The notes: generated by a model not told the origin, from the letters alone. A stretch of DNA of 64,000 bases from Cerasibacillus quisquiliarum (GCF_014202495.1 NZ_JACHHA010000013.1:1-64000), one strand, 5' to 3'. Numbered from the stretch's first letter, positions 22,101-34,759 are shown. Translations and numbers: made by a program.

Positions 22101-22659
22101 AGTATTTGATGGAGCGACAGAACAAGACGTATGGGATGCCTTAGAAGAAGCAGGCATGCCACGTGATGCCAAGACAGTACTATATGATGGAAGAACCGGA
22201 GAACCTTTTGATAATCGTGTCTCGGTCGGTGTCATGTATATGTTAAAACTAGCACATATGGTTGACGATAAATTACATGCACGTTCAACTGGACCGTACT
22301 CTTTAGTTACCCAGCAACCACTGGGCGGTAAAGCTCAGTTTGGTGGCCAACGCTTTGGAGAAATGGAAGTTTGGGCTCTTGAAGCTTATGGAGCCGCCTA
22401 CACGTTGCAAGAACTACTAACTGTTAAGTCTGATGATGTCATTGGACGTGTTCAGACTTACGAAGCAATTGTTAAAGGTAATAACGTTCCAGAACCAGGC
22501 GTTCCAGAGTCTTTTAAAGTATTAATTAAAGAGTTACAAAGCTTAGGAATCGATGTAAAGATTCTATCAAGTGATCAAGAAGAAATTGAGATTCGTGAAC
22601 TCGAGAAAGAAGATTCTCAAACGGCGAGTAAGCTTAACTTAGAATTAAACAATAAATAA
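19123..22659 (+). CDS. rpoB: RNA polymerase beta subunit
   Basis: RpoB forms half of the catalytic cleft of RNA polymerase. The 1178-residue protein is collinear with B. subtilis RpoB. The rifampicin pocket reads wild type ([20 protein letters not shown] then [11 protein letters not shown]), so no resistance change is seen. The start is TTG at 19123, giving [20 protein letters not shown] after GAGAGGTGA; a GTG three codons upstream is part of that ribosome site. The acidic C-terminal tail is shorter than in B. subtilis. Confidence 0.98.
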   Translation: MAGQLVQYGQHRKRRSYARISEVLELPNLIEIQTASYQWFLEEGMREMFQDISPIEDFTGNLSLEFVDYSIGEPKYPVEESKERDVTYDAPLRVKVRLINNETGEVKEQEVFMGDFPLMTDTGTFIINGAERVIVSQLVRSPSVYYNEKIDKNGKRGLSATVIPNRGAWLEYETDAKDVVYVRIDRTRKLPITVLLRALGFDSDEEIIDLIGENEYLLNTLEKDNTESTEKALLEIYERLRPGEPPTVENAKSLIISRFFDPKRYDLAHVGRYKINKKLHLKNRLFNQVLAEPIVDPETGEVLAQKGDKLERKLLDKIIPYLENKDSLIGEVVLDSEEAILGEPVHLQSVKIVDPTDPSGERVLHVIGNGNIESNVKNITPADILSSISYFFNLLHQVGHTDDIDHLGNRRLRSVGELLQNQFRIGLSRMERVVRERMSIQDTSSITPQQLINIRPVIASIKEFFGSSQLSQFMDQTNPLAELTHKRRLSALGPGGLTRERAGFEVRDVHYSHYGRMCPIETPEGPNIGLINSLSSYAKVNKFGFIETPYRRVDPETGKVTGEIDYLTADEEDNYVVAQANAPLDEEGYFADEEVIARFRGENIEVKRSQIDYMDVSPKQVVSAATACIPFLENDDSNRALMGANMQRQAVPLLEPEAPIVGTGMEYVSGKDSGAAIICRHTGIVESVEAKEIVVRRISEVDGKEVKGDVDRYRLRKYERSNQGTCYNQRPIVKKGDRVAKGEILADGPSMENGELALGRNILIAFMTWEGYNYEDAIIMSERLVKDDVYTSIHIEEYESESRDTKLGPEEITRDIPNVGEDALKNLNEQGIVRIGAEVKDGDILVGKVTPKGVTELSAEERLLHAIFGEKAREVRDTSLRVPHGAGGIVLDVKIFNREDGDELPPGVNKLVRVYIVQKRKIKEGDKMAGRHGNKGVISKILPEEDMPFLPDGTPIDIMLNPLGVPSRMNIGQVFELHLGMAARKLGIHVASPVFDGATEQDVWDALEEAGMPRDAKTVLYDGRTGEPFDNRVSVGVMYMLKLAHMVDDKLHARSTGPYSLVTQQPLGGKAQFGGQRFGEMEVWALEAYGAAYTLQELLTVKSDDVIGRVQTYEAIVKGNNVPEPGVPESFKVLIKELQSLGIDVKILSSDQEEIEIRELEKEDSQTASKLNLELNNK

Positions 22660-22691
22660 GGATTGGTACCTTAAAAAAAGGAAAAAGCCAT

Positions 22692-22721
22692 TGATGAATG
22701 AAGGGACTCCTTTATTCATCA
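22692..22721 (+). other. Stable hairpin between rpoB and rpoC
   Basis: TGATGAATGAAGG (22692-22704) and CCTTTATTCATCA (22709-22721) form a 13-bp stem (one G-T pair) closed by the tetraloop GACT. No T tract follows, so it is not an intrinsic terminator. It may be a processing or stability element of the rpoBC message. Confidence 0.7.
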
Positions 22722-22769
22722 GTGGTTTATGATATAAAGAAACCATACATTAAAAAGGGAGGTAGCCCC

Positions 22770-25700
22770 TTGTTAGATGTAAATAATTTTGAGTATATGA
22801 AAATAGGATTAGCTTCACCTGAAAAAATTCGTTCTTGGTCATATGGTGAGGTAAAGAAACCAGAAACGATTAATTACCGTACATTAAAACCAGAAAAAGA
22901 CGGGCTTTTCTGTGAGCGAATTTTTGGACCAGCTAAAGACTGGGAATGTCATTGTGGAAAGTATAAACGCATCCGCTATAAAGGAATTGTATGTGATCGC
23001 TGCGGTGTTGAAGTAACGAAAGCATCTGTTCGTCGTGAACGTATGGGACATATAGAACTAGCAGCACCCGTCTCACATATTTGGTATTTTAAAGGCATTC
23101 CAAGTCGAATGGGTCTTTTGTTAGACATGTCCCCAAGAGCTTTAGAAGAGGTTATATATTTTGCAGCGTATATTGTTACAGAACCAGGAAACACACCGTT
23201 AGAAAAGAAGCAGTTACTATCTGAGAAAGAATACCGCTCTTATTATGAAAAATACGGAAACACTTTTACTGCGCAAATGGGTGCAGAAGCTATTCGGAAG
23301 TTGCTTCAGGATATTGATCTGGATAAAGAAGTGGCACAAATTAAAGAAGAGCTTAAAACTGTCCAAGGTCAACGTAGAACAAGAGCAATAAGAAGACTCG
23401 AAGTGCTTGAAGCATTTCGTAACTCTGGCAATGATCCGTCATGGATGGTATTAGATGTACTACCGGTCATCCCACCGGAGATCCGTCCGATGGTTCAGCT
23501 AGATGGTGGCAGATTTGCAACTTCAGATTTAAACGATTTATATCGTCGTGTTATTAACCGTAACAATCGTTTGAAACGTTTATTAGATCTTGGTGCACCA
23601 GGAATTATCGTTCAAAACGAAAAAAGAATGCTCCAAGAAGCAGTAGATGCTTTAATTGATAACGGTCGCCGAGGACGTCCTGTTACAGGTCCTGGAAACA
23701 GACCATTAAAGTCGCTTTCACATATGTTGAAAGGAAAGCAAGGCCGTTTCCGTCAGAACCTTCTCGGTAAGCGAGTCGACTATTCAGGTCGCTCAGTTAT
23801 CGTTGTTGGCCCAAGTTTAAAAATGTATCAATGTGGATTGCCAAAGGAAATGGCACTGGAATTGTTCAAACCTTTCGTTATGAAAGAACTTGTTGATAAA
23901 GGGATTGCTCACAATATTAAATCAGCAAAACGTAAAATTGAACGGATGCATCCAGAAGTGTGGGATGTTTTAGAAGAAGTAATCAAAGAACACCCTGTAC
24001 TTCTTAATAGAGCGCCGACATTACACAGATTAGGTATTCAGGCGTTTGAACCAACATTGGTTGAAGGTCGTGCCATCCATCTTCATCCACTCGTCTGTAC
24101 AGCATATAACGCAGACTTTGATGGAGACCAAATGGCTGTTCACGTTCCGCTATCAGCTGAAGCGCAGGCTGAGGCACGTGTTTTAATGCTAGCTGCACAA
24201 AATATCTTAAACCCGAAAGATGGAAAACCTGTTGTTACACCTTCACAAGATATGGTTTTAGGTAACTATTATCTAACACTCGAAAGAGAGAATGCTATTG
24301 GTGAAGGCAAGGTCTTTAAAGATGCAAATGAAGCTCTAATGGCGTACCAAGCAGGCTATGTACATTTACACACGCGTGTAGCCGTTCGAGCGTCAAGCTT
24401 AAATAACGAAACCTTTACAGATGAGCAAAATGAGAAATTATTGATTACAACCATCGGGAAACTTATTTTCAATGAGATGCTTCCTAACTCATTCCCTTAC
24501 ATCAATGAGCCGACACGGACGAACTTAGAAGTACAGACGCCAGAGAAATACTTTATTGAACGTGGAGCAAATGTAGTAGAAGAAATAAAATCAAGAGAAT
24601 TAGTAAAACCGTTCAAAAAAGGTTTCTTAGGCGATATTATCGCTGAAGTCTTTAAACGATTTAAAGTAAGTGAAACATCTAGAATGCTTGACTTAATGAA
24701 AGATCTCGGATTCCATTTTGCAACTGTTGCTGGAATGACAGTAGGGATTTCAGATGTTGTCGTCCTACCAGAAAAGGAAGAACTTCTCGATGAGGCACAA
24801 CAAAAAGTAGACCGTGTTCTTAAGCAGTTTAGACGTGGATTAATCACTGAAGAAGAACGTTATGAACGTGTCATCTCAATTTGGTCTGATGTAAAGGATG
24901 TTGTTCAGGATAAATTAATGGCATCACTTGATCGACTCAATCCAATCTTCATGATGAGTGATTCCGGTGCACGAGGAAACCCATCTAACTTTACACAGTT
25001 AGCAGGTATGCGTGGTCTAATGGCTAATCCATCTGGTCGGATTATTGAATTACCGATCAAATCTAGCTTCCGCGAAGGTTTATCGGTGTTAGAATATTTT
25101 ATTTCAACACACGGTGCGCGTAAAGGGCTTGCTGATACAGCGTTGAAGACAGCTGACTCAGGATATTTAACCCGTCGTCTTGTCGATGTCGCTCAAGACG
25201 TTATTATTCGCGAAACAGATTGTGGTACAGATCGCGGTTCTAAAGTTTCAGCTATTACTGAAGGAGCTGAAGTGATTGAACCGTTATATGATCGTTTAGT
25301 CGGTCGAACCGCCTTCGAGGAAGTGACCCATCCTGAAACAGGAGAGGTCATCGTAACGATTAATGAAATCATTACAGAAAACCAAGCTAAACAAATTGTA
25401 GAAGCCGGTATAGAAACGGTTACAATCCGGACAGTCTTTAATTGTAATACACGTCACGGAGTGTGTAAGAAATGTTACGGACGCAATTTAGCAACCGGTG
25501 CTGAAGTTGAAGTTGGTGAGGCGGTCGGAATTATTGCTGCTCAATCAATCGGAGAGCCGGGTACACAGCTTACTATGCGTACATTCCATACAGGTGGAGT
25601 AGCAGGTGATGACATCACTCAAGGTTTACCACGTATTCAAGAATTGTTTGAAGCACGTAATCCTAAAGGAAAAGCAACGATTAGTGAGATTCACGGCTTC

Positions 25701-26378
25701 GTTCATGAAATTATAAGTGAAAAAGACAAACAAGAAATTGTTGTAAAAAGTGAAGTTGAAGAACGAACATATTCTGTCCCACTAAATGCTCGTCTAAAAG
25801 TTTCTGTCGGCGATGAAGTGATTGCTGGACAGGAATTAACAGAAGGGTCAGTCGATCCGAAAGAACTTATCAAAGTTCAAGGTGTAGAAGGTGTTCAAGA
25901 CTACTTGCTACGTGAAGTTCAACGTGTATACCGACTTCAAGGTGTAGAAATTAGTGACAAGCACGTAGAAGTTATGGTACGTCAAATGCTACGTAAAATC
26001 CGAGTACTTGATGCAGGAGAAACAGATGTACTACCAGGATCATTAATGGAAATACATCAATTCAAAGATGCGAACCGCAAAGCTTTAGAAGAAGGAAAGC
26101 AGCTCGCGGTAGGAAAACCTGTATTACTTGGAATTACAAAAGCATCATTAGAAACAGATTCATTCTTATCGGCTGCATCTTTCCAAGAAACAACTCGTGT
26201 TCTAACAGATGCAACAATCAAGGGTAAAGTCGATGAATTACTAGGTCTAAAAGAGAATGTTATTATCGGTAAACTCGTTCCAGCTGGGACGGGAATTGAG
26301 CGCTACCGTAAGATTCAAGCACCTTCTTTTGACGAAGTTGAAACAGAAGAGACAGACGAAGTAGAAGAAACCGTTTAA
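22770..26378 (+). CDS. rpoC: RNA polymerase beta' subunit
   Basis: RpoC carries the catalytic magnesium in [14 protein letters not shown]. Also visible are the N-terminal zinc ribbon ([20 protein letters not shown]), the second zinc site ([13 protein letters not shown]) and the trigger loop region ([18 protein letters not shown]). The 1202-residue length is normal. TTG at 22770 follows AGGGAGG and gives the family start [20 protein letters not shown] reading from ATG 22698 would run through an intergenic hairpin and was not used. Confidence 0.98.
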   Translation: MLDVNNFEYMKIGLASPEKIRSWSYGEVKKPETINYRTLKPEKDGLFCERIFGPAKDWECHCGKYKRIRYKGIVCDRCGVEVTKASVRRERMGHIELAAPVSHIWYFKGIPSRMGLLLDMSPRALEEVIYFAAYIVTEPGNTPLEKKQLLSEKEYRSYYEKYGNTFTAQMGAEAIRKLLQDIDLDKEVAQIKEELKTVQGQRRTRAIRRLEVLEAFRNSGNDPSWMVLDVLPVIPPEIRPMVQLDGGRFATSDLNDLYRRVINRNNRLKRLLDLGAPGIIVQNEKRMLQEAVDALIDNGRRGRPVTGPGNRPLKSLSHMLKGKQGRFRQNLLGKRVDYSGRSVIVVGPSLKMYQCGLPKEMALELFKPFVMKELVDKGIAHNIKSAKRKIERMHPEVWDVLEEVIKEHPVLLNRAPTLHRLGIQAFEPTLVEGRAIHLHPLVCTAYNADFDGDQMAVHVPLSAEAQAEARVLMLAAQNILNPKDGKPVVTPSQDMVLGNYYLTLERENAIGEGKVFKDANEALMAYQAGYVHLHTRVAVRASSLNNETFTDEQNEKLLITTIGKLIFNEMLPNSFPYINEPTRTNLEVQTPEKYFIERGANVVEEIKSRELVKPFKKGFLGDIIAEVFKRFKVSETSRMLDLMKDLGFHFATVAGMTVGISDVVVLPEKEELLDEAQQKVDRVLKQFRRGLITEEERYERVISIWSDVKDVVQDKLMASLDRLNPIFMMSDSGARGNPSNFTQLAGMRGLMANPSGRIIELPIKSSFREGLSVLEYFISTHGARKGLADTALKTADSGYLTRRLVDVAQDVIIRETDCGTDRGSKVSAITEGAEVIEPLYDRLVGRTAFEEVTHPETGEVIVTINEIITENQAKQIVEAGIETVTIRTVFNCNTRHGVCKKCYGRNLATGAEVEVGEAVGIIAAQSIGEPGTQLTMRTFHTGGVAGDDITQGLPRIQELFEARNPKGKATISEIHGFVHEIISEKDKQEIVVKSEVEERTYSVPLNARLKVSVGDEVIAGQELTEGSVDPKELIKVQGVEGVQDYLLREVQRVYRLQGVEISDKHVEVMVRQMLRKIRVLDAGETDVLPGSLMEIHQFKDANRKALEEGKQLAVGKPVLLGITKASLETDSFLSAASFQETTRVLTDATIKGKVDELLGLKENVIIGKLVPAGTGIERYRKIQAPSFDEVETEETDEVEETV

Positions 26379-26393
26379 TAATAGTAAAGAAAT

Positions 26394-26450
26394 ATGTCCA
26401 GCAAGAAACAAGTCTTTTCTAGTTTCTTGCGGACATCTTTACTACTCTTT
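26394..26450 (+). terminator. Hairpin after rpoC
   Basis: ATGTCCAGCAAGAAAC (26394-26409) pairs with GTTTCTTGCGGACAT (26422-26436) with one bulged base. The T-rich stretch after it is interrupted. It probably ends most rpoBC transcripts. Confidence 0.75.
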
Positions 26451-26501
26451 AATAGCAGATTAAATGTTTGTAAAAAATACGGAAAAAACCGATATATTCA
26501 G

Positions 26502-26530
26502 TTGACATTAAAAAAAGAGAATGATAATAT
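26502..26530 (+). promoter_or_regulatory. Promoter of the str cluster
   Basis: Consensus TTGACA at 26502-26507, 17-base spacer, TAATAT at 26525-26530. It stands 50 bases before the L7Ae-like gene and should drive it together with rpsL, rpsG and fusA. Confidence 0.85.
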
Positions 26531-26579
26531 ATTCAAGGTGATTCCGTTTTACTATGTGTTGCTTTGGAGGATATAGGGA

Positions 26580-26834
26580 ATGTCTTATGAAAAAGTAACT
26601 CAAGCAAAATCGCGTTTAATTATTGGAACAAAACAATCGCTCAAAGCTATGAAAAATGGCGATGTGAGCGAGGTGTTTATAGCTGAAGATGCTGACCGAA
26701 AAGTCACTCAAGGGGTCATTGATTTGGCAGAAGAATTAAGCATTCCATGCCATTATGTTGACTCTAAGAAGCGATTAGGTCAGGCATGTGGAATTGAAGT
26801 ACACGCAGCAACAGTTTCCATAAGAAAACCTTAG
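26580..26834 (+). CDS. L7Ae-family ribosomal protein (YbxF)
   Basis: This 84-residue protein matches the L7Ae/L30e family of kink-turn RNA binders; the family core is seen in LIIGTKQSLKAMKNGDVSEV and the closing VDSKKRLGQACGIEVHAATV. The B. subtilis homologue YbxF sits at the same place and binds K-turn RNA. AT-rich promoter DNA lies upstream and TTGGAGGA before the ATG. A role in ribosome assembly is inferred. Confidence 0.93.
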   Translation: MSYEKVTQAKSRLIIGTKQSLKAMKNGDVSEVFIAEDADRKVTQGVIDLAEELSIPCHYVDSKKRLGQACGIEVHAATVSIRKP

Positions 26835-26962
26835 TTTTGGTGGGTGTTACCACGAAAGCTTTGTTTTTTACCAAAAGATGAACCACCTGGATGTGTGGCA
26901 TTAGAAAAAGCCCATTTAATCTGGTTCAAATGAATGACAAAAGGAAAGGAGGAGCCGATAAA
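26835..26962 (+). other. rpsL leader
   Basis: TTTTGGT near 26836 and ACCAAAA near 26870 can pair around a structured loop, and a smaller CCACC/GTGTGG repeat follows. It lies where the S12 leader is placed; I cannot assign a binding protein. Confidence 0.3.
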
Positions 26963-27376
26963 ATGCCTACAATTAACCAATTAATTCGCAAAGGTCGTAA
27001 GAGCAAACCGAAAAAATCAGACTCACCTGCTCTTAGCAGAAACTATAACAGCTTTAAAAAACAATTTACACGCGTTAACTCCCCACAAAAACGCGGGGTA
27101 TGTACACGTGTAGGAACATTAACACCTAAAAAGCCGAACTCAGCATTACGTAAATATGCGCGTGTTCGTTTATCTAATAACATGGAAGTAACTGCATACA
27201 TTCCAGGAATTGGTCACAACCTCCAAGAACATAACGTTGTTTTATTACGTGGAGGGCGTGTTAAAGACTTACCGGGTGTTCGTTATCACGTTGTACGTGG
27301 TGCATTGGATACTGCAGGAGTCGAAGGACGTATGCAAGGACGTTCTAAATACGGTGCTAAAAAACCGAAAAAATAA
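26963..27376 (+). CDS. rpsL: 30S ribosomal protein S12
   Basis: S12 sits at the decoding centre and affects accuracy. The 137-residue protein has the streptomycin-related loops [17 protein letters not shown] and [16 protein letters not shown] with lysines and arginines in the wild-type arrangement, so no resistance substitution is seen. ATG at 26963 follows AAAGGAGGAG. An upstream in-frame start adds 24 residues foreign to S12. Confidence 0.98.
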   Translation: MPTINQLIRKGRKSKPKKSDSPALSRNYNSFKKQFTRVNSPQKRGVCTRVGTLTPKKPNSALRKYARVRLSNNMEVTAYIPGIGHNLQEHNVVLLRGGRVKDLPGVRYHVVRGALDTAGVEGRMQGRSKYGAKKPKK

Positions 27377-27405
27377 ACTAATAGAGACAGAAGGGAGGAT
27401 TTTAC

Positions 27406-27876
27406 ATGCCACGTAAAGGTCCAGTGCCAAAGAGAGATGTATTACCAGATCCGGTGTACGACTCAAAGTTGGTCACTCGTTTAATCAACCAAATTATGAT
27501 AGATGGTAAACGAGGAAAGGCACAGAAGATTTTATATAAAGCATTCGAATTAGTTAAAGAAAAAAGCGGTCAACAACCGATGGACGTTTTTGAAGAAGCA
27601 ATGAAAAACGTCATGCCAGTATTAGAAGTACGCGCACGCCGTGTTGGAGGTTCCAACTATCTTGTGCCAATGGAAGTACGTCCAGATCGACGTCAAGCAT
27701 TAGGCTTACGCTACCTTGTAAATTATGCTCGTCTACGCGGGGAGAAAACAATGGAAGAGCGTTTAGCTAATGAAATTCTAGATGCTTCTAATAATACAGG
27801 TGCAGCAGTGAAAAAACGCGAAGAACTTCATAAACAAGCAGAAGCTAACAAGGCGTTTGCTCACTATCGCTGGTAA
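27406..27876 (+). CDS. rpsG: 30S ribosomal protein S7
   Basis: S7 nucleates assembly of the 30S head and touches the E site. The 156-residue protein begins [20 protein letters not shown] and has the conserved [20 protein letters not shown] block followed by [18 protein letters not shown] precedes the ATG. It lies 29 bases after rpsL and 48 before fusA in the str cluster. Confidence 0.98.
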   Translation: MPRKGPVPKRDVLPDPVYDSKLVTRLINQIMIDGKRGKAQKILYKAFELVKEKSGQQPMDVFEEAMKNVMPVLEVRARRVGGSNYLVPMEVRPDRRQALGLRYLVNYARLRGEKTMEERLANEILDASNNTGAAVKKREELHKQAEANKAFAHYRW

Positions 27877-27924
27877 TGAGTTAATTATTTATAGAACAAT
27901 AAAGAATAGGAAGGAGAAAGAGAT

Positions 27925-30003
27925 ATGGCTAGAAAGTTCTCCTTGGAAAAGACGCGAAACATTGGTATTATGGCACATATTGATGCTGGTAAGACCACTA
28001 CAACAGAGCGTATTCTTTTCTATACAGGACGCATTCATAAGCTTGGTGAAACACATGAAGGTGCTTCACAGATGGACTGGATGGAGCAAGAACAAGAGCG
28101 CGGAATCACAATAACATCCGCAGCAACCACTGCTGAGTGGGACGGCCATCGTATCAACATCATTGATACACCAGGACACGTAGACTTCACAGTTGAAGTT
28201 GAACGTTCACTTCGTGTACTTGATGGGGCAGTAACTGTACTTGATGCACAGTCAGGTGTTGAGCCGCAAACAGAAACTGTATGGCGTCAAGCGACAACAT
28301 ACGGTGTACCAAGAATTGTCTTTATTAACAAAATGGATAAAACAGGAGCAGACTTTTTATTCGCAACAAGCACATTGAGAGATCGCTTAGGAGCGAATGC
28401 TCATCCTGTACAACTTCCAATCGGTGCTGAAGACCAATTCGAGGGAATCATTGATTTAATTGAAATGGAAGCCCATTTCTATTTAGATGATCTGGGAACT
28501 AAATCAGATTCTGGAGAAATTCCAGCAGAATATAAAGACAAAGCGGAAGAGCTTCGTGAATCATTAGTGGAAGCTGTCGCTGAATTAGATGAAGAATTAA
28601 TGATGAAATATCTAGAAGGCGAAGAGATCACAAACGATGAACTTAGAGCTGCTATCCGTAAGGCAACATTAAGTGTTGAATTTTATCCAGTATTCTGTGG
28701 TTCTGCTTTTAAAAACAAAGGTGTACAGCTATTATTAGATGGTGTTATTAACTATCTACCAGCTCCAACAGACATCCCTGCTATTAAAGGGATTGTTCCT
28801 AAGACAGAAGAAGAAGTAGAACGTCCAGCAGATGATAACGCACCATTCTCAGCCCTAGCGTTTAAAGTTATGACGGACCCATACGTTGGTAAACTTACAT
28901 TCTTCCGTGTATATTCTGGTACACTGGATGCAGGTTCATATGTCCAGAACCCAACGAAAGGTAAGCGTGAGCGTATTGGACGTATATTACAGATGCATGC
29001 GAACCACCGTGAAGAGATCCCAACTATTTACAGTGGAGAAATTGCGGCAGCTGTAGGTTTAAAAGATACAGCAACAGGGGATACATTATGTGATTCGAAA
29101 CATCCTGTTATTCTTGAATCAATGGAATTTCCAGAGCCAGTTATTTCTGTAGCTATTGAACCTAAAACTAAAGCAGACCAAGATAAGATGGGAATTGCTT
29201 TAGGTAAGTTGGCGGAAGAAGACCCGACATTCAAAACAGAAATGAACGCCGAAACAGGCCAAACAATCATTTCTGGAATGGGAGAACTTCATTTAGACGT
29301 TATTGTTGATCGTCTAAAACGTGAGTTCAAAGTTGAAGCTAACGTCGGTGCACCACAAGTTGCATATCGTGAAACATTCCGTAAAGCAGCAGAAGTGGAA
29401 GGTAAATTTATCCGTCAATCTGGTGGTCGTGGACAGTATGGACATGTTTGGGTGAAATTCGAACCACTAGAAGAAGGCGCTGGATTTGAATTTGAAAACA
29501 ACATTGTCGGTGGGGTCGTTCCACGCGAATACGTTCCGGCTGTTGAACAAGGTATTCAAGAAGCAATGGAAAACGGTGTTCTAGCTGGTTACCCGCTTAT
29601 CGATGTAAAAGCTTCATTATTCGATGGAAGCTATCATGACGTTGACTCGAATGAGATGGCATTTAAAATTGCAGCATCTATGGCATTAAAGGCTGCAAAA
29701 GATAAATGTGATCCAGTACTACTTGAGCCGATGATGAAAGTTGAGATCGTCGTTCCTGAAGAATACATGGGAGATATCATGGGTGATGTCACATCACGTC
29801 GTGGCCGTGTAGATGGAATGGAAGCTCGTGGTAACGCACAAGTTGTAAGAGCGTTTGTACCACTTGCAGAAATGTTTGGTTATGCAACAGCACTTCGCTC
29901 TAATACGCAAGGTCGTGGAACATACACGATGTACTTTGATCACTATGAAGAAGTGCCAAAAAGCATTGCAGAAGAAATTATTGAGAAAAACACAGGTGAA
30001 TAA
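27925..30003 (+). CDS. fusA: Elongation factor G
   Basis: EF-G is the GTPase that drives translocation. The 692-residue protein has G1 [14 protein letters not shown] near residue 17, G3 [16 protein letters not shown]4 [10 protein letters not shown], and C-terminal domains III-V ([16 protein letters not shown]). The length is typical and no frame damage is seen. AAGGAGAAAG precedes the ATG. Confidence 0.98.
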   Translation: MARKFSLEKTRNIGIMAHIDAGKTTTTERILFYTGRIHKLGETHEGASQMDWMEQEQERGITITSAATTAEWDGHRINIIDTPGHVDFTVEVERSLRVLDGAVTVLDAQSGVEPQTETVWRQATTYGVPRIVFINKMDKTGADFLFATSTLRDRLGANAHPVQLPIGAEDQFEGIIDLIEMEAHFYLDDLGTKSDSGEIPAEYKDKAEELRESLVEAVAELDEELMMKYLEGEEITNDELRAAIRKATLSVEFYPVFCGSAFKNKGVQLLLDGVINYLPAPTDIPAIKGIVPKTEEEVERPADDNAPFSALAFKVMTDPYVGKLTFFRVYSGTLDAGSYVQNPTKGKRERIGRILQMHANHREEIPTIYSGEIAAAVGLKDTATGDTLCDSKHPVILESMEFPEPVISVAIEPKTKADQDKMGIALGKLAEEDPTFKTEMNAETGQTIISGMGELHLDVIVDRLKREFKVEANVGAPQVAYRETFRKAAEVEGKFIRQSGGRGQYGHVWVKFEPLEEGAGFEFENNIVGGVVPREYVPAVEQGIQEAMENGVLAGYPLIDVKASLFDGSYHDVDSNEMAFKIAASMALKAAKDKCDPVLLEPMMKVEIVVPEEYMGDIMGDVTSRRGRVDGMEARGNAQVVRAFVPLAEMFGYATALRSNTQGRGTYTMYFDHYEEVPKSIAEEIIEKNTGE

Positions 30004-30059
30004 TTGATTTTTTCGCCTATGTCAAGTATAACTTTTAGTAAGACTTAGATTTTCTAAGT
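30004..30059 (+). promoter_or_regulatory. tuf promoter and hairpin
   Basis: TTGATT at 30004-30009, 17-base spacer, TATAAC at 30027-30032 form a likely promoter right after the fusA stop. A small hairpin follows (ACTTAGA 30043-30049, TCTAAGT 30053-30059) near the start of the leader. An own promoter would explain higher EF-Tu than EF-G expression. Confidence 0.6.
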
Positions 30060-30103
30060 TTAAATAAAAAATTATTCTTTTCATATTGAAGGAGGAACTA
30101 TAA

Positions 30104-31294
30104 ATGGCTAAAGAAAAATTTGATCGCTCCAAAGAGCACGTTAACATTGGTACAATCGGACACGTTGACCACGGTAAAACTACATTAACAGCTGCTATCA
30201 CTAACGTTATGAACAAATTAAACGGTTCAGGTGAAGCAAAAGCATATGATGAAATCGACGGTGCACCAGAAGAAAGAGAACGTGGTATTACTATTGCTAC
30301 TTCTCACGTAGAATACGAAACAGAAACACGTCACTATGCACACGTTGACTGCCCAGGACACGCTGACTATGTTAAAAACATGATTACTGGTGCGGCACAA
30401 ATGGACGGTGCTATTCTAGTTGTATCTGCTGCAGATGGCCCAATGCCACAAACTCGTGAACATATTCTACTTTCACGTAACGTAGGTGTTCCAGCAATCG
30501 TTGTGTTCATGAACAAAGTAGATATGGTTGATGACGAAGAATTACTAGAATTAGTAGAAATGGAAATCCGTGAACTATTATCTGAATACGAATTCCCAGG
30601 TGACGATATTCCAGTTATCGCAGGTTCAGCACTAAAAGCATTAGAAGGTGTTGAAGAATACGAACAAAAAATCGTTGAACTTATGAACGCAGTTGACGAA
30701 TATGTACCTACTCCAGAGCGTGATACTGACAAACCATTCATGATGCCAGTTGAGGACGTATTCTCTATTACTGGACGTGGAACAGTTGCTACTGGACGTG
30801 TAGAACGCGGTCAAGTTAAAGTAGGAGACGAAGTAGAAATCATCGGACTTGCTGATGAAGCTACAAAAACAACTGTTACAGGTGTTGAGATGTTCCGTAA
30901 GCTTCTTGACTATGCAGAAGCAGGAGATAACATCGGTGCATTACTTCGTGGAGTAGAGCGTGAAGATGTTAAACGTGGTCAAGTAATTGCTGAGCCAGGT
31001 ACAATTACACCACATACAAAATTTAAAGCAGAGGTTTACGTTCTTTCTAAAGAAGAAGGTGGACGTCACACAGCATTTTTCTCAAACTATCGTCCGCAAT
31101 TCTACTTCCGTACAACTGACGTAACTGGTGTTGTTAACTTACCAGAAGGTGTAGAAATGGTTATGCCAGGTGACAACGTAGAAATGGAAGTTGAATTAAT
31201 TTCACCAATCGCGATTGAAGACGGTACACGTTTCTCAATTCGTGAAGGTGGACGTACAGTAGGTTCAGGTGTTGTAACTGAAATTGTTGAGTAA
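30104..31294 (+). CDS. tuf: Elongation factor Tu
   Basis: EF-Tu brings aminoacyl-tRNA to the ribosome. The 396-residue protein has G1 GHVDHGKTT (residues 19-27), G3 [21 protein letters not shown]4 [10 protein letters not shown], then beta-barrel domains 2 and 3. AAGGAGGA precedes the ATG. Only one tuf copy lies in the window. Codon use is strongly biased, as usual for highly expressed genes. Confidence 0.99.
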   Translation: MAKEKFDRSKEHVNIGTIGHVDHGKTTLTAAITNVMNKLNGSGEAKAYDEIDGAPEERERGITIATSHVEYETETRHYAHVDCPGHADYVKNMITGAAQMDGAILVVSAADGPMPQTREHILLSRNVGVPAIVVFMNKVDMVDDEELLELVEMEIRELLSEYEFPGDDIPVIAGSALKALEGVEEYEQKIVELMNAVDEYVPTPERDTDKPFMMPVEDVFSITGRGTVATGRVERGQVKVGDEVEIIGLADEATKTTVTGVEMFRKLLDYAEAGDNIGALLRGVEREDVKRGQVIAEPGTITPHTKFKAEVYVLSKEEGGRHTAFFSNYRPQFYFRTTDVTGVVNLPEGVEMVMPGDNVEMEVELISPIAIEDGTRFSIREGGRTVGSGVVTEIVE

Positions 31295-31308
31295 TCAATA
31301 ACTGATTT

Positions 31309-31350
31309 AAATCAGGTAGACTCTTATATGAGAGTACTACCTGATTTTCT
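31309..31350 (+). terminator. Terminator after tuf
   Basis: AAATCAGGTAG (31309-31319) pairs with CTACCTGATTT (31337-31347), the stem continuing inward with ACTCT/AGAGT past one bulged A; T-rich DNA follows. It separates the str cluster from the S10 cluster. Confidence 0.9.
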
Positions 31351-31420
31351 TTTTCTGAGATTTATTTCAGGTAGATCCAATAAAAGGAATATATTAAATG
31401 AAAAAAACTTGCCGTAATCC

Positions 31421-31449
31421 TTGCAATCTATATAGATAGTTTGTATAAT
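31421..31449 (+). promoter_or_regulatory. Promoter of the S10 cluster
   Basis: TTGCAA at 31421-31426, 17-base spacer, perfect TATAAT at 31444-31449. It starts a leader of about 190 bases before rpsJ. No other strong promoter is evident until the L13 leader at 49.6 kb, apart from weaker candidates. Confidence 0.88.
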
Positions 31450-31954
<505 letters not shown>

Positions 31955-31985
31955 TTTATGAAAGAATTTAGGAGGTGTAACGGAT

Positions 31986-32615
31986 ATGACGAAAGGAATC
32001 TTAGGCCGCAAAATCGGCATGACTCAATTGTTTACTGAGAATGGAGAACTTATCCCAGTAACTGTTATTCAAGCTGAGCCAAATGTTGTATTACAAAAGC
32101 GTACGATGGAAAATGACGGCTATGAAGCCATTCAAATCGGTTTTAAAGATCAAAAGGAATCACGTACTAATAAAGCTGCAAAGGGCCATGCTGAAAAAGC
32201 AAACACAACCCCTAAGCGCTACATTCGTGAGATCCGTAACGCAAACCTTGATGAATATGAAGTAGGTCAAGAGGTTAGCGTAGATGTTTTTGCAGCAGGA
32301 GATAAAGTTGATGTTACTGGAACATCTAAAGGGAAAGGTTTCCAAGGATCTATTAAACGCCACAATTATGCGCGCGGACCAATGTCTCATGGTTCTAGAT
32401 ATCATAGAGGACACGGTACAATGGGGCCAGTTGATCCAGCACGTGTATTACCAGGAAAGAAACTTCCAGGACAAATGGGTTCAGAACAAGTAACCATTCA
32501 AAATTTAGAAGTTGTTAAAGTCGATACAGAACGCAACTTATTATTAATTAAAGGAAATGTACCTGGTGCAAAAAAATCAGTCGTAAAAATTACGAGTGCA
32601 GTGAAGGCTAAATAA
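31986..32615 (+). CDS. rplC: 50S ribosomal protein L3
   Basis: L3 is an early assembly protein whose long loop approaches the peptidyl transferase centre. The 209-residue protein begins [20 protein letters not shown] and carries the loop [19 protein letters not shown] near residues 126-144. No unusual change is seen. TAGGAGGTG precedes the ATG; rplD follows 26 bases later. Confidence 0.98.
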   Translation: MTKGILGRKIGMTQLFTENGELIPVTVIQAEPNVVLQKRTMENDGYEAIQIGFKDQKESRTNKAAKGHAEKANTTPKRYIREIRNANLDEYEVGQEVSVDVFAAGDKVDVTGTSKGKGFQGSIKRHNYARGPMSHGSRYHRGHGTMGPVDPARVLPGKKLPGQMGSEQVTIQNLEVVKVDTERNLLLIKGNVPGAKKSVVKITSAVKAK

Positions 32616-32641
32616 TCATATAAATGAAGGGAGGAAATGTC

Positions 32642-33265
32642 ATGCCTAAAGTAGCACTATTTAAGCAAGATGGTTCACAAACAGGTGACATCGAATTAAA
32701 TGAGGCTGTTTTCGGAATTGAACCGAATACACATGTTTTACATGAAGCAGTCGTTATGCAACGCGCATCTCTACGTCAAGGAACACATAAAGTGAAAAAC
32801 CGTTCCGAAGTACGAGGAGGCGGACGTAAACCGTGGCGTCAAAAAGGAACAGGTCGTGCACGTCAAGGTTCTATCCGCTCACCACAATGGGTAGGAGGCG
32901 GAGTCGTCTTTGGACCGACACCACGTAGCTATAGCTATAAACTTCCAAAAAAAGTACGCCGTCTAGCATTACGGTCTGCTCTATCATCAAAAGTAGCAAA
33001 CGACAACGTTATTGTATTAGAAGAGCTTGTGTTTGAAGCGCCTAAGACAAAACAATTTGTAGATATGCTAAATAATCTAAAAGTAGATACGAAAGCACTA
33101 GTAGTTACAACAGACAAAGACGAAAATGTAATTCGCTCAGCAAATAACCTTCAAGAAGTTAAAGTGCTAACTGTTGAAGAAGTAAATGTATTAGATTTGC
33201 TGGCGCATGACAAGCTGATCTTAACAAAAGACGCAGCGGAAAAAGCAGGGGAGGTGTTCGCGTAA
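32642..33265 (+). CDS. rplD: 50S ribosomal protein L4
   Basis: L4 lines the nascent-chain tunnel and in many bacteria represses the S10 operon. The 207-residue protein begins [20 protein letters not shown] and has the tunnel loop [16 protein letters not shown] near 65-80. ATG at 32642 follows GGGAGGAAA; an in-frame ATG six codons upstream overlaps that site. Its stop TAA shares a base with the rplW start. Confidence 0.98.
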   Translation: MPKVALFKQDGSQTGDIELNEAVFGIEPNTHVLHEAVVMQRASLRQGTHKVKNRSEVRGGGRKPWRQKGTGRARQGSIRSPQWVGGGVVFGPTPRSYSYKLPKKVRRLALRSALSSKVANDNVIVLEELVFEAPKTKQFVDMLNNLKVDTKALVVTTDKDENVIRSANNLQEVKVLTVEEVNVLDLLAHDKLILTKDAAEKAGEVFA

Positions 33266-33546
33266 TGAAAGACCCACGTGATATTATTAAACGCCCTGTC
33301 ATTACAGAACATTCTGCTGATTTGATGGCAGATAAAAAATACACATTTGAAGTTAGCCCGAAAGCAAACAAAGCAGAGATCAAACATGCAATTGAAGTTA
33401 TCTTTGATGTGAAAGTTGATAAAGTTAACACGATGAATTTAAAAGGAAAGTTTAAGAGAATGGGCCGTTACGGTGGCTTTCGTCCAAATCGTAAAAAGGC
33501 GATTGTACAGCTTTCCGAAGATAGTAAGGAATTAGATTTCCTATAA
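33265..33546 (+). CDS. rplW: 50S ribosomal protein L23
   Basis: L23 sits at the tunnel exit and docks trigger factor and SRP. The 93-residue protein begins [20 protein letters not shown] and has the rRNA-binding part [20 protein letters not shown]. It overlaps rplD by one base (TAATG), so translation is coupled. The ribosome site GGGGAGGTG lies in rplD. Confidence 0.98.
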   Translation: MKDPRDIIKRPVITEHSADLMADKKYTFEVSPKANKAEIKHAIEVIFDVKVDKVNTMNLKGKFKRMGRYGGFRPNRKKAIVQLSEDSKELDFL

Positions 33547-33569
33547 TAAAGTGAAGGAGGGAAAATACA

Positions 33570-34397
33570 ATGGCGATTAAGAAGTTTAAACCTACCACAG
33601 GTGGTAGACGTACAATGACAGTATCTACTTTCTCAGAAATCACAACAGATCGTGCTGAGAAATCACTATTAAACGCATTAAACAAAAAAGCTGGACGTAA
33701 TAACCAAGGAAGAACAACCGCACGCTTCAAAGGAGGCGGCCATAAACGTCGGTACCGTTTAATTGATTTCAAACGAAACAAAGACGGCATACCAGGACGC
33801 GTTGCTACAATCGAATATGATCCAAACCGTTCTGCAAACATCGCATTAATTCATTATGTAGATGGTGAAAAACGTTATATTTTAGCACCGAAAGGTTTAA
33901 AAGTTGGCGACACAATTGAGTCTGGTGAACATGTGGATATCATTACAGGAAACGCATTACCACTTAAAAACATTCCTGTAGGTACAATTATCCATAATGT
34001 TGAATTAAAACCAGGACGTGGCGGTCAACTCGCACGTTCAGCAGGAGCAGAAGCGCAGATCCTAGGACGTGAAGATAAATATGTACTAGTTCGTCTGTCT
34101 TCAGGTGAGGTTCGCTTAATTCTAGGAACATGTCGTGCAACGGTCGGTCAGGTAGGAAATGTTGAACACGAATTAATTCGTGTTGGTAAAGCCGGACGTT
34201 CACGCTGGTTAGGTAAACGACCACATGTACGTGGTTCTGTTATGAACCCAGTCGATCACCCACACGGTGGTGGTGAAGGACGTACACCAATTGGTCTTAA
34301 ATCCCCTGTTACACCATGGGGTCAGCCTACAATTGGATACAAAACACGTAAAACGAAAAAGTCTGATAAGTACATTGTACGTAGACGTAAAAAATAA
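33570..34397 (+). CDS. rplB: 50S ribosomal protein L2
   Basis: L2 binds 23S rRNA near the peptidyl transferase centre and is needed for subunit joining. The 275-residue protein begins [19 protein letters not shown] and has the conserved block [19 protein letters not shown] with the essential histidine region near residue 229. The C-terminus is basic. GAAGGAGGG precedes the ATG. Confidence 0.98.
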   Translation: MAIKKFKPTTGGRRTMTVSTFSEITTDRAEKSLLNALNKKAGRNNQGRTTARFKGGGHKRRYRLIDFKRNKDGIPGRVATIEYDPNRSANIALIHYVDGEKRYILAPKGLKVGDTIESGEHVDIITGNALPLKNIPVGTIIHNVELKPGRGGQLARSAGAEAQILGREDKYVLVRLSSGEVRLILGTCRATVGQVGNVEHELIRVGKAGRSRWLGKRPHVRGSVMNPVDHPHGGGEGRTPIGLKSPVTPWGQPTIGYKTRKTKKSDKYIVRRRKK

Positions 34398-34462
34398 ACG
34401 AAACAGAATAGGATGACGGGAGGGAGAATCCCCGTCTCTTAACTCTGAAAGGAGGTTCATTC

Positions 34463-34741
34463 ATGGGCCGTAGTCTAAAAAAAGGACCTTTTGCAGATGA
34501 CCATCTGATGAAGAAAATCGATGAATTAAATGAACAAGATAAAAAACGTGTTATTAAAACATGGTCACGTCGTTCAACTATTTTCCCATCATTCGTAGGA
34601 CACACTATAGCTGTTTATGACGGACGTAAACATGTGCCTGTATACATTACAGAAGACATGGTGGGACATAAACTAGGTGAATTTGCACCAACACGTACGT
34701 TCAAAGGGCATTCTGCTACTGAGAAAATTACAGTAAAATAA
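34463..34741 (+). CDS. rpsS: 30S ribosomal protein S19
   Basis: S19 is a head protein next to S13. The 92-residue protein begins [19 protein letters not shown] and has the conserved segment [29 protein letters not shown] precedes the ATG. A 65-base gap to rplB holds a small GACGGG/CCCGTC hairpin around 34412-34435. Confidence 0.98.
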   Translation: MGRSLKKGPFADDHLMKKIDELNEQDKKRVIKTWSRRSTIFPSFVGHTIAVYDGRKHVPVYITEDMVGHKLGEFAPTRTFKGHSATEKITVK

Positions 34742-34759
34742 TGAGAGGAGGCACTTCGT

